Source: Pseudomonadota bacterium
GTDB lineage: Bacteria > Pseudomonadota > Gammaproteobacteria > Xanthomonadales > Rhodanobacteraceae
NCBI GenBank assembly: GCA_018241365.1
Contig: JAFEDX010000195.1
Span: 33,156 to 97,155 of the forward strand
DNA: 64,000 nucleotides
Direction of reading: 5' to 3'
Within the stretch, counting starts at the first letter, position 1. Every line of letters begins with the position of its first letter. Shown piece after piece: positions 54,817 through 63,446 of this stretch. The position numbers and the translations under genes were made by a program. The notes under the pieces were generated by a model. It was not told where the DNA came from, made no database searches, and was given only the letters and a program-made list of their open reading frames with translations.

Positions 54817-54854
54817 CTTGTCGCGGCTTCCGCCGCTCCTACAGTCGCTCCTAC
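54817..54854. repeat. REP-like repeat between dinB and lpd
   Basis: TTGTCGCGGCTTCCGCCGCTCCTACA is an inverted copy of the unit at 21662, followed by a second CGCTCCTAC. It lies between convergent genes, and its last CTA provides the lpd stop codon (54853-54851). Confidence 0.75.
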
Positions 54855-56677
54855 CGTTTTTTCGGAATGTACAAATCCGTGATGGTGCCTTCGGCGACTT
54901 CCGCGGCCATGCCGACCGATTCGCCCAGCGTCGGATGCGGGTGGATGGTGAGCGCAATGTCGCCGATTTCGGCACCCATCTCGATCGCCAGCGCGACTTC
55001 GGAGATCAGGTCGCCGGCGTGCACGCCGACGATGCCGCCGCCGATCACGCGATGGCTGGCCTTGTCGTAGATGAGCTTGGTGAACCCTTCCGGACGATCC
55101 ATGCCCAGCGCGCGGCCGGAGGCGGCCCACGGAAACTTGCCGACGCCGATGTCGAGGTTCTTTTCCTTCGCTTCGCGCTCGGTGACGCCGACCCATGCGA
55201 TTTCCGGATCGGTGAACGCGACCGACGGCACCACGCGCGCATCGAAATGGCGTTTCTGGCCGGCCGCGGCTTCCGCCGCTGCATGGCCTTCATGCACCGC
55301 CTTGTGCGCCAGCATCGGCTGGCCGACCAGGTCGCCGATCGCAAAGATGTGCGGCACATTCGTGCGCATCTGTGTATCGACCGGGATCAGCCCGCGTTCG
55401 GTGACGGAGACACCCGCCTTGTCGGCGCCGATCTTGTTGCCGTTGGCGCTGCGGCCGACCGACACCAGCACGCGGTCGAAGGTTTTCTTTTCCGGAATAC
55501 TGTCGCCCTCGAACTCGCAGGCGATGCCGCTCTTCTGCGCCTTCGCGGCAGTGACTTTCGTTTTCAGATGCACCGCGACACCCTGTTTCTTGAGGCGCGC
55601 GGCCAGCGGGCGCACGAGATCGCCATCGGCGCCCGGCATCAACTGGTCCATGAATTCGACCACGGTGACCGCGCTGCCCAGCGCGCGATACACCGTCGCC
55701 ATTTCGAGGCCGATGATGCCGCCGCCAACCACCAGCAAGGTCTTCGGTACGTCGCGCAGTTGCAGTGCGCCCGTGGAATCCATCACGCGCTCGTCGTCCC
55801 ACGGGAACATCGGCAAGTGCACGGCCTGCGAGCCGGCCGCGATGATCGCTTGCTCGAAGCGGATCAGTTTTTTGTCCCTGCCATGCACGACTTCGAGTTC
55901 GTGCGGCGACACGAAGGTGCCGACGCCCTGTACCGCGCGCACCTTGCGCTGCTTGGCCATGGACGCGAGACCGCCGGTGAGCTTGCCGACCACCTTGTCC
56001 TTGAAGTCGCGCAACTGGTCGAGGTCGATCTTGGGTTTGCCGAAGCTGATGCCATGCGCGGCCATGCCCTCCGCGGCATCGATCACCTCAGCTGCGTGCA
56101 GCAGCGCCTTGGACGGGATGCAGCCCACGTTGAGGCATACACCGCCGAGTGTGCCGTAGCGCTCGACCAGCACCGTGTCGAGCCCGAGATCGGCCGCGCG
56201 GAACGCCGCGCTGTAGCCGCCGGGGCCGGAGCCCAGCACCAGCATCGCGCATTCCATGTCGGCTTTGCGGCCGGTTGCGGCGGCGCCTGATGGAGCCGCG
56301 ATTGATCCCTCTTCCTGCGGGAGAGGGTGCCCCGCACGGGCGGGTGAGGGTTCGGGTGTGCCCGCGTGTTGGGTGCCTTGCGCGGACACCGTACCCTCAC
56401 CCCCGACCCCTCTCCCGGCGGGAGAGGGGAGCGAACCCTCCGCCTCGACAACTGCGACCACCGTGCCCTGCTGGACGTTGTCGCCCACCTTCACGCGTAC
56501 TTCCTTGACCACGCCTGCGGCCGAGGCCGGTACTTCCATCGTGGCCTTGGCCGATTCCAGCGTCACCAGGCCCTGGTCTTTCTCGACGCGGTCGCCGGGT
56601 TTCACCATCACCTCGATCACCGGCACGTCGTGGAAATCGCCGATGTCGGGCACCTTGAGTTCGATCGTGTTCGCCAT
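54851..56677 (-). CDS. lpdA: Dihydrolipoamide dehydrogenase (PDH E3) with an N-terminal lipoyl domain
   Basis: The 608-aa protein has a lipoyl domain at residues 1-80 (lipoyl-Lys in ESAKATMEV), a linker at about 83-140 and the E3 part: FAD motif GSGPGGYSAAF, redox pair GGVCLNVGCIPSKALL, NAD-binding GGGIIGLEMATVY and the C-terminal HPHPTLGES base. It re-oxidises dihydrolipoamide of the pyruvate dehydrogenase complex. Lipoyl-E3 fusions are known in this lineage and Neisseria. Most of the linker (residues about 83-124) is encoded by a dispersed palindromic repeat. The start is 16 nt after the aceF stop. Confidence 0.95.
   Translation of the reverse strand: MANTIELKVPDIGDFHDVPVIEVMVKPGDRVEKDQGLVTLESAKATMEVPASAAGVVKEVRVKVGDNVQQGTVVAVVEAEGSLPSPAGRGVGGEGTVSAQGTQHAGTPEPSPARAGHPLPQEEGSIAAPSGAAATGRKADMECAMLVLGSGPGGYSAAFRAADLGLDTVLVERYGTLGGVCLNVGCIPSKALLHAAEVIDAAEGMAAHGISFGKPKIDLDQLRDFKDKVVGKLTGGLASMAKQRKVRAVQGVGTFVSPHELEVVHGRDKKLIRFEQAIIAAGSQAVHLPMFPWDDERVMDSTGALQLRDVPKTLLVVGGGIIGLEMATVYRALGSAVTVVEFMDQLMPGADGDLVRPLAARLKKQGVAVHLKTKVTAAKAQKSGIACEFEGDSIPEKKTFDRVLVSVGRSANGNKIGADKAGVSVTERGLIPVDTQMRTNVPHIFAIGDLVGQPMLAHKAVHEGHAAAEAAAGQKRHFDARVVPSVAFTDPEIAWVGVTEREAKEKNLDIGVGKFPWAASGRALGMDRPEGFTKLIYDKASHRVIGGGIVGVHAGDLISEVALAIEMGAEIGDIALTIHPHPTLGESVGMAAEVAEGTITDLYIPKKR
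56306..56429. repeat. Dispersed palindromic element inside the lpd linker
   Basis: The arms CCCTCTTCCTGCGGGAGAGGG TGCCCCG and ACCCTCACCCCCGACCCCTC TCCCGGCGGGAGAGGGG match the intergenic element at 31729. On the lpd strand it is translated as PSPAGRGVGGEG... to HPLPQEEGS, with no stop. Confidence 0.85.
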
Positions 56678-56693
56678 GTCGGAGTCCTCGTCG

Positions 56694-58109
56694 TCAAAGC
56701 AGGGCCCGGCGCATGTCGCCGAGCAGTTGCGCGAGGAAGGTGGCGAAGCGCGCGGCGGCGGCGCCGTCGATCACGCGGTGGTCGTAGGACAGCGACAGCG
56801 GCAGCATCAGGCGCGGTTCGAAGGCCTTGCCGTTCCACACGGGCTTGGTTGCGGAACGCGAGACGCCGAGGATCGCAACTTCCGGTGCGTTGATGATGGG
56901 CGTGAACGCGGTGCCGCCGATGCCGCCCAGCGACGAAATCGAGAAACACCCGCCGGACATTTCGCCCGGTGTCAACTTGCCGTCGCGGGCCTTCTTCGCC
57001 AGCGCCGACATTTCCTGCGCAATGTCGATCACGCCCTTCTTGTCGCAGTCCCGGATCACCGGCACCACGAGGCCGTTCGGGGTGTCGGCGGCAAAGCCGA
57101 TGTGGAAGTAGTGCTTGTGGATCAGGTTCTCGCCCGAGCCATCCAGCGAGGCATTGAAGTCGGGGAATTTCTGCAGGGCAGCGACCGACGCCTTGATCAG
57201 GAAGGCGAGCATGGTGACCTTGACGCCAGCCTTCTCGTTTTCCTTGTTGAGCGCGACGCGCAGGGTTTCGAGGTCGGTGATGTCGGCGTCCTCGAACTGC
57301 GTGACGTGCGGGATCATCGCCCAGTTGCGCGCGAGGTTGGCGCCCGAAAGTTTCTTGATGCGCGACAGCGGCTTGGTTTCGATCCCGCCGAACTTGCTGA
57401 AATCGATCTGCGGCCACGGCAGCAGGTTCAAGCCGCTGCCACCTGCGGCAGCGGCGGCAGGCGCTGCGCCCCCTGCCATCACCGACTTCACGAATTGCTG
57501 CACATCGGTCTTCGTGATGCGGCCGCCGCGCTCGCTGCCGCTGACACGCGCGATGTCGACGCCCAGCTCGCGCGCGAAGGCGCGCACGGCGGGGCTGGCA
57601 TAGGGCACCTTGCCCGGCAGGATCGAATCGGCGTCGAAGGGGATGGGCGGCGCGTGGCGCACGGCGGTGCTGGTTCCCTCTTCCTTCGGGTAAATCTGCC
57701 GTCCCTGGCTGAGAGCTCCTTGGTGCCCCGAAGGGGCGGGTGCGGGTTCGGTTTCGCGTTGTGCAGGTGCTTGTGTGCTGCTCGTACCCTCACCCCCAGC
57801 CCCTCTCCCGGAGGGAGAGGGGGGAGGAGTTGCGGCAGCGGCAGGTTTCGCGGGTGCGTCACCGCCGGCCTCGGCTTCGATCGTCGCGACCACGGAGCCT
57901 TCGGAGACTTCGTCGCCGACCTTGACCTTGACGTCCTTGACCGTGCCCGCGAACGGCGCCGGCACTTCCATGGTGGCCTTGGCCGATTCCAGGGTCACGA
58001 GACCCTGGTCCTTGGCGACATGGTCGCCGGGCTTGACCATCACCTCGATGACCGGCACGCCGTGGAAGTCGCCAATGTCCGGTACTTTTGCCTCGCGTAC
58101 ATCTGCCAT
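56694..58109 (-). CDS. aceF: Dihydrolipoamide acetyltransferase (PDH E2)
   Basis: The 471-aa protein has one lipoyl domain (residues about 1-80, ESAKATMEV), a long linker, an E3-binding peripheral domain (VRAFARELGVDIARVSGSE) and the catalytic domain with SYDHRVIDGAAAARF near the C-terminus. It transfers acetyl to CoA in the pyruvate dehydrogenase complex. Residues about 97-145 of the linker come from a dispersed palindromic repeat. The first gene of the complex (aceE) is not next to it. The lipoyl domain is nearly the same as that of lpd. Confidence 0.96.
   Translation of the reverse strand: MADVREAKVPDIGDFHGVPVIEVMVKPGDHVAKDQGLVTLESAKATMEVPAPFAGTVKDVKVKVGDEVSEGSVVATIEAEAGGDAPAKPAAAATPPPSPSGRGAGGEGTSSTQAPAQRETEPAPAPSGHQGALSQGRQIYPKEEGTSTAVRHAPPIPFDADSILPGKVPYASPAVRAFARELGVDIARVSGSERGGRITKTDVQQFVKSVMAGGAAPAAAAAGGSGLNLLPWPQIDFSKFGGIETKPLSRIKKLSGANLARNWAMIPHVTQFEDADITDLETLRVALNKENEKAGVKVTMLAFLIKASVAALQKFPDFNASLDGSGENLIHKHYFHIGFAADTPNGLVVPVIRDCDKKGVIDIAQEMSALAKKARDGKLTPGEMSGGCFSISSLGGIGGTAFTPIINAPEVAILGVSRSATKPVWNGKAFEPRLMLPLSLSYDHRVIDGAAAARFATFLAQLLGDMRRALL
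57676..57821. repeat. Dispersed palindromic element inside the aceF linker
   Basis: The left arm CCCTCTTCCTTCGGG and TGCCCCGAAGGGGCGGGTGC, and the right arm ACCCTCACCCCCAGCCCCTC TCCCGGAGGGAGAGGG, match the elements in lpd and at 31729. An extra segment of about 31 nt splits the left arm. It is translated in frame (PSPSGRGAGGEG... to YPKEEGTS). Confidence 0.85.
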
Positions 58110-58205
58110 GTCCGGCTCCTTAGCCAAGCCCGCGTCAAGATGCCCAGTTTCGCGCATTTGGCCGCTTTCGTCATGTGGTCATGACTTCCGGCAGGCGCCC
58201 CGGTC

Positions 58206-58217
58206 TGACAATTGTCA
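58206..58217. promoter_or_regulatory. Perfect 12-bp palindrome in the aceF/ABC-exporter divergent region
   Basis: TGACAATTGTCA is its own reverse complement and is followed by a half-like CTGTCC. It lies 97 nt upstream of both the aceF start (minus) and the GTG of the ABC gene (plus), so it may control either. The regulator is unknown. Confidence 0.45.
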
Positions 58218-58302
58218 CTGTCCTGCAACCCCGGGACCCCCTACCGTTGCACCTTCCGGACAACCTCCGGTTCCGCGCAGCCCTGCAAAAGGAGTCATCG
58301 CC

Positions 58303-59187
58303 GTGTTGACCATCCGCAACCTGTCCAAGACCTATCCGAACGGCGTGCGCGCGCTCAGCAATGTGTCACTGGACATTCCGAATGGCATGTTCGGCCTGCT
58401 GGGGCCGAATGGCGCGGGCAAGTCCACGCTGATGCGGACGATCGCGACCCTGCAGGATCCGGATTCGGGCAGCATCAAGCTTGGCGACCTCGACGTGCTG
58501 GCCGACAAACCTGCGACGCGCCGGGTGCTGGGCTACCTGCCGCAGGAATTCGGCGTGTATCCGAAAGTTTCCGCCGAAGCGATGCTGGATCACTTCGCGG
58601 TGCTGAAAGGCGTCACCCGCCGTGGCGAACGCCGCGAGCTGGTCGACGCGCTGCTCAAACAGGTGAACCTGTGGGAAGTGCGCAAGGGCAAGCTCGGCGG
58701 GTTCTCAGGAGGCATGCGTCAGCGCTTCGGCATCGCGCAGGCGCTGATCGGCGATCCGAAACTGGTGATCGTGGACGAGCCGACCGCGGGCCTCGACCCC
58801 GAGGAGCGCCAGCGTTTCCTGAACCTCTTGGCCGAAATCGGCGAGCGCGTGGTGGTGATCCTCTCGACCCACATCGTCGAGGACGTGACCGAACTGTGTC
58901 CGCGCATGGCCATCATCGCGCAAGGGCAGGTGCGTCTCGCCGGCGAGCCGCGCGAGACCATCCGCTCGCTGGAGGGCAAGGTCTGGCGGCGCGCGGTCGA
59001 CAAGACGGCATTGCAGCAATACCGCGAGCGCATGACGGTGCTCTCGACGCGTCTCGCGGGTGGCGCGACCCTGATCCACGTGCTGGCCGACGCGAAACCG
59101 GATGATGGTTTCGAGAGCGTGGCGCCGGATCTGGAAGATGTGTATTTCGGCCAGCTGCATCACGTCGCTTCGAACAAGGCCGCCTGA
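58303..59187 (+). CDS. ABC transporter ATP-binding protein
   Basis: The 294-aa protein starts at GTG 58303, 8 nt after AAAAGGAG. Walker A GPNGAGKST, Q-loop LPQEFGVYPKVS, signature FSGGMRQRFGIAQAL, Walker B LVIVDEPTAGLDP and the H-loop STHIVED are intact. The C-terminal 80 residues form an accessory domain. It powers the exporter whose permease is the next gene, 2 nt downstream. Confidence 0.93.
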   Translation: MLTIRNLSKTYPNGVRALSNVSLDIPNGMFGLLGPNGAGKSTLMRTIATLQDPDSGSIKLGDLDVLADKPATRRVLGYLPQEFGVYPKVSAEAMLDHFAVLKGVTRRGERRELVDALLKQVNLWEVRKGKLGGFSGGMRQRFGIAQALIGDPKLVIVDEPTAGLDPEERQRFLNLLAEIGERVVVILSTHIVEDVTELCPRMAIIAQGQVRLAGEPRETIRSLEGKVWRRAVDKTALQQYRERMTVLSTRLAGGATLIHVLADAKPDDGFESVAPDLEDVYFGQLHHVASNKAA

Positions 59188-59189
59188 GC

Positions 59190-62100
59190 ATGTTCAGCGA
59201 AATCTTCCGGCTCGAGCTGCGCCAGCAGCTCAGGAGTCCGCTGTTCTGGCTGATCGCCGTGGGTCTTGCGGCCGTGGCGTTCGGCGCGGCCAGTTCGGAC
59301 ACCATCCAGATCGGCGGCGGCATCGGCAACGTGCATCGCAACGCGCCGATGGTCGTGATCACCATGCTGGCGATGTTTTCGCTGCTGGGCCTGTTCCTGA
59401 TCACGATCTTTGTGGCCGGTGCGGCGCTGCGCGATTTCAGCGCCAATACCGCCGAGATGATGTTCTCGACCCCGGTTCCGCGCAGCGCCTATTTGGGCGG
59501 CCGCTTCGCGGCGGGGTACGTGATCAGCGTGCTGGTGCTGGTCGCGGTGGCATTCGGATTGTGGTTCGGCTCGCTGATGCCGTGGCTGGATGCGGCGCGG
59601 CTGGGGCCGACGCCCTGGGCGGCCTACGGCTGGGCAATGGGCGTGCTCGTGTTGCCCAACCTGTTTTTCCTCGGCGCGCTGGTGTTCCTGCTGGCCACGT
59701 TGACGCGTTCGATGCTGGGCGCCTATGTCGGCGTGATCGGGTTCATCGTGCTGTACGTGGTCGCGGGGTTGGCGCTGGGCCGCGGCAACCTCGAGCACCA
59801 GACTGCCGGTGCGCTGATGAATCCCTTCGGGCTCGGCGCGGTGGACCTGGTGACGCGCTACTGGACTCCGGCCGACCAGAACACGCGGATTCCCGGTTTG
59901 ACCGGCTTGATCCTGGGCAATCGTGCGTTGTGGCTGGCGGTTGGCGTGGCCTTGCTGGTTGCAACGCTGGCGTTGTTCAAACCCGACCGTGCCGGGTTGC
60001 GCTGGTTCCAGCGCCGCCGGCGCGATGTTGCGGCCGATCCCGTCACGCCGGTTTTCGCGCCGGTGGTGCTGCCTGTCGTGATTTTGCGCCAGGGCTTCGT
60101 GGCGCGGCTGGTGCAATTCCGCAAGCTGGCGTGGTTCGATACCGTCAGTGTGCTCAAGGGCGTCGCCTTCCTGGTGATGCTGGTGTTCGGGCTTGCCAAC
60201 CTGACCGGGAGTCTTGCCTTCACTGGCCAGATGTTCGGCACCACCGTGTATCCGGTGACGCATCTGATGTCACAGGCGATGGACGGTAGCTACAGATGGC
60301 TGTTGTGGATCATCGTGATTTTCTACGCGGGCGAACTGGTATGGCGCGAGCGTGGTGCGCGCACCAGCGAAGTGGTCGATGCCTTCCCGACTCCCGACTG
60401 GATTCCCCTGCTGTCCAAGATCGTGGCCCTGGCGGCGGTGATCGTGGTATTCCTCGCGGTCGGGTCGCTGTGGTGCATGGGTTGGCAGGTGCTGCACGAC
60501 TACCACAACCTGCAGCCGGTCCTGTACCTGCAATACCTCGGTCTGGACCTGCCCGGGTTCCTGCTGGTCGGCATCCTTTCGGTGGTGTTCCAGGTCTGGG
60601 CCAACAACAAGTTCGCGGGTTACGCGCTGGCGGTGGCGTGGATCATCGCCACCATCGCGATGGCGCAGTTCCACCTTGCCGACAACCTGTACATCTTCGC
60701 CGGCATGCCGGGTACGCCGTATTCGGACATGAACGGGTTCGGCTCGTTCTGGGTCGGCAAGCTGTGGTTCGCCGCCTACTGGTATTGCTTCGCGGCCGCG
60801 CTGCTGGTGACCGCCGCGCTGTATTGGGTGCGCGGCACCACCCGCGGCTGGCGCGCGCGCGGGCGCATTGCGCGGCAGCGGTTCCGCGCGCCGGCGTGGA
60901 TCGTGCTGGCGGCATCGCTGGCCGGGTTCGTTGCGATCGGGGTGTTCGCGTACCGCAACACCCACGGCCTGTATCACTACCAGACTTACGACCAGGGCCA
61001 ACGGCTGCAGGCCAACTACGAAAAGGACTACCGCAAGTACCTCGGCTTGGCGCAGCCGCGGATCACCGACGTCAATGTGGACGTGGCGATGTATCCGCAG
61101 CAGCGGCGCGCCGATATCACCGGCCATTACACGCTGGTCAACAAGCACGACACACCCATCGATACCCTGCTGGTGCAGTTGCCGACGCCGGCAACGCGCG
61201 AGTTCAAGGCCGCCCTGGATTTCCCTGCGCACACCGCGAAGATCGCGGATGCAAAACAGGGTTTCTATCTCTACAAGCTCGACACGCCGCTGGCGCCCGG
61301 TGCGTCGATGCCGTTCACCTTCCATTACCAGATTGCCTATCCCGGCTTTGCCAACGAACCGGCCGGCGAGCGCCTGGTCCACAACGGCACCTTCTTCGAC
61401 AGTGAGCAGTTTCCCCATTTCTGCTACGACGAAGGGCGGCAGCTTCAGGACAACAACGACCGCCGCAAATACGGATTGGGGCCGCTCCAGCGCTTGCCGA
61501 AGCGCGATGATGCGGCGGCGCATGGCAACAACCTGATTTCCTGCGATGCCGACTGGGTGCATTTCGAGGCGACGCTTTCGACCAGTGCGGACCAGATCGC
61601 GTTGGCGCCGGGCTATCTGCAGAAGGAGTGGACCGAAGGCGGCCGCCACTACTTCCACTACGTGCAGGACACGCCGATCCTGGATTTCTTCTCGTTCCAG
61701 TCGGCGCGCTACAAGGTGGCACGCGACACGTGGCACGACGTGAACCTCGAGATCTATTACGACCCCCAGCATCCGTACAACATCCAGCGCATGTTCAAGG
61801 CGATGAAGTTGTCGCTGGATTACTACACGCAGCATTTCGGGCCGTACCAGTTCCGTCAGTTGCGCATCCTCGAGTTCCCCGATTACTCGAGCTTCGCGCA
61901 GTCGTTCGCCAACACCGTTCCGTTCTCGGAGTCGATCGGTTTCATCGCCGACGTGCGCAAACCCTCCGACATCGACTACGTCACCTATGTGACCGCGCAC
62001 GAAATCGGCCACCAGTGGTGGGCGCACCAGGCGATCGGCGCGCGCGTCGAGGGCGTGACCATGCTGGACGAATCATTGGCGCAGTATTCGGCGCTGATGG

Positions 62101-62789
62101 TGATGAAGCACCTGTATGGCCCGACGAAGATGCGCAAGTTCCTGAAGTACGAACTGGATCGCTATCTTTCGGGCCGCGGCAGCGAGCGGATTGCCGAAGA
62201 GCCGCTGGCGCGCGTCCAGCCCGATCAGGGCTACATCCATTACCGCAAGGCTTCGGTGATCTTCTACGCGCTGCAGGACTACATCGGCGAGGACAAGGTG
62301 AATGCGGCGCTGCGCACGTGGCTCGACAAGGTGAAGTTCCAGCAACCGCCGTACACGGATACCCGCGACCTGCTCGCCGACATCCGCGCGCAGGCTGGTC
62401 CCGAATACCAGAACCTCATCACCGACTTTTTCGACAAGATCACCCTGTTTGACGATCGCATGGTCAAGGCGACCGCGAAGAAACTGCCGGACGGCAAATA
62501 CGAGGTGACGATGCACGTGCACGCCGCCAAGTACTACGCCGACGGCAAGGGCAACCAGACCCGCGCCAAACTCGACATCCCGATCGAGGTCGGCGTGTTC
62601 GCGAAGGCGAAGGATGGCGAGGAGCAGGACGAGCAGCCGCTGTATCTCGCGAAATATCCGGTCAAGGATGGCGACAGCACCATCGTCGTGACCGTGGACG
62701 GCAAGCCCTACGAGGCCGGCATCGATCCGTTCAATGAGCTGGTGGACCGGGTGAGTTCCGACAACCGCGCGCCGGTGACGATCGAGTAG
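59190..62789 (+). CDS. ABC-2 type permease fused to an M1 family metallopeptidase
   Basis: The 1199-aa protein has two sets of about six transmembrane helices (residues about 1-590), the two ABC-2 permease halves. A periplasmic M1 (gluzincin) peptidase domain follows, with zinc motif HEIGHQWWAHQ (His937) and the third ligand Glu in MLDESLAQYSAL, then TM-free sequence to the end. The combination suggests export coupled to peptide processing at the membrane; its substrate is unknown. Such fusions are known in Xanthomonadales and some Bacteroidetes. It is co-transcribed with the ATPase. Confidence 0.9.
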   Translation: MFSEIFRLELRQQLRSPLFWLIAVGLAAVAFGAASSDTIQIGGGIGNVHRNAPMVVITMLAMFSLLGLFLITIFVAGAALRDFSANTAEMMFSTPVPRSAYLGGRFAAGYVISVLVLVAVAFGLWFGSLMPWLDAARLGPTPWAAYGWAMGVLVLPNLFFLGALVFLLATLTRSMLGAYVGVIGFIVLYVVAGLALGRGNLEHQTAGALMNPFGLGAVDLVTRYWTPADQNTRIPGLTGLILGNRALWLAVGVALLVATLALFKPDRAGLRWFQRRRRDVAADPVTPVFAPVVLPVVILRQGFVARLVQFRKLAWFDTVSVLKGVAFLVMLVFGLANLTGSLAFTGQMFGTTVYPVTHLMSQAMDGSYRWLLWIIVIFYAGELVWRERGARTSEVVDAFPTPDWIPLLSKIVALAAVIVVFLAVGSLWCMGWQVLHDYHNLQPVLYLQYLGLDLPGFLLVGILSVVFQVWANNKFAGYALAVAWIIATIAMAQFHLADNLYIFAGMPGTPYSDMNGFGSFWVGKLWFAAYWYCFAAALLVTAALYWVRGTTRGWRARGRIARQRFRAPAWIVLAASLAGFVAIGVFAYRNTHGLYHYQTYDQGQRLQANYEKDYRKYLGLAQPRITDVNVDVAMYPQQRRADITGHYTLVNKHDTPIDTLLVQLPTPATREFKAALDFPAHTAKIADAKQGFYLYKLDTPLAPGASMPFTFHYQIAYPGFANEPAGERLVHNGTFFDSEQFPHFCYDEGRQLQDNNDRRKYGLGPLQRLPKRDDAAAHGNNLISCDADWVHFEATLSTSADQIALAPGYLQKEWTEGGRHYFHYVQDTPILDFFSFQSARYKVARDTWHDVNLEIYYDPQHPYNIQRMFKAMKLSLDYYTQHFGPYQFRQLRILEFPDYSSFAQSFANTVPFSESIGFIADVRKPSDIDYVTYVTAHEIGHQWWAHQAIGARVEGVTMLDESLAQYSALMVMKHLYGPTKMRKFLKYELDRYLSGRGSERIAEEPLARVQPDQGYIHYRKASVIFYALQDYIGEDKVNAALRTWLDKVKFQQPPYTDTRDLLADIRAQAGPEYQNLITDFFDKITLFDDRMVKATAKKLPDGKYEVTMHVHAAKYYADGKGNQTRAKLDIPIEVGVFAKAKDGEEQDEQPLYLAKYPVKDGDSTIVVTVDGKPYEAGIDPFNELVDRVSSDNRAPVTIE

Positions 62790-62805
62790 CCTGCGCCGGG
62801 TGGTG

Positions 62806-62833
62806 AAAAGAACGCGGCGCCGAAGCGCCGCGT
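62806..62833 (-). terminator. Intrinsic terminator of the minus-strand gene at 62861
   Basis: A perfect 9-bp stem ACGCGGCGC/GCGCCGCGT with a 4-nt TTCG-type loop is followed on the minus strand by TCTTTTC. It may also help to end the plus-strand ABC operon. Confidence 0.7.
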
Positions 62834-62860
62834 CGTGGGTGCTGCGTGATCCGTAGTCGC

Positions 62861-63355
62861 CTATTTCTTGTGTTCCACGCGACTGATAGTGAACTTGGCG
62901 CCGGCAACCCCCAGGTTGATGCCGCGGCCGGTGCCGGCGAGGGCGAGCGATACCGTGCCCTTGGTCAGTACGTCGGCACCGGCGGATTTGACCACGCCCG
63001 CGTTCGCGCTGGCCTGGGCGTAATCGCCCAGCACGTCATCGACCTTGTACACGTCGGTGAAGGTGCCCTTGCCGTCCTTGATGTGCCACTTGCCGGCCGT
63101 GAGGCCGCCGCCCTTCACGCTGATATCGACGCTCAGCGACTCGCCGTTCGCGCATGTCACCCGCCCGTGGCCGCTGGCGTGCTCGTAGATCGCCGACCAG
63201 CCCGTCAACGAATAGCGGAGCTTGCAATGCAGGTCAGGCTGGGCCGCCGCGGCCGCGCCTGGACCTGCGATGCCGGCGGCGCCGATGAGAATTGCACCCG
63301 CGAGCGCCGCGAGGGTGTAACCGAGAGACCGCTTGTGGATCCGTTGCGTAGCCAT
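62861..63355 (-). CDS. Conserved secreted protein of unknown function
   Basis: The 164-aa product starts at ATG 63355 (MATQRIHKRSLGYTLAALAG), a signal peptide ending around GPGAAAAAQ. The mature part begins DLHCKLRYSLTGWSAIYEHASG and continues RVTCANGESLSVDISVKGGG and SLALAGTGRGINLG, a pattern I recognise from proteobacterial hypothetical secreted proteins but cannot name. Two Cys in the N-terminal part may form a disulfide. The upstream frame extension to 63418 has no support. Confidence 0.7.
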   Translation of the reverse strand: MATQRIHKRSLGYTLAALAGAILIGAAGIAGPGAAAAAQPDLHCKLRYSLTGWSAIYEHASGHGRVTCANGESLSVDISVKGGGLTAGKWHIKDGKGTFTDVYKVDDVLGDYAQASANAGVVKSAGADVLTKGTVSLALAGTGRGINLGVAGAKFTISRVEHKK

Positions 63356-63446
63356 GTCGTCAGCTCTCCTGTTTGATGGACAGCAGTCGAAGTTTCGCAC
63401 GGGAAACACGAGTGGCACAACGCCGGCCGCGATAAAGGTGCCGGCG

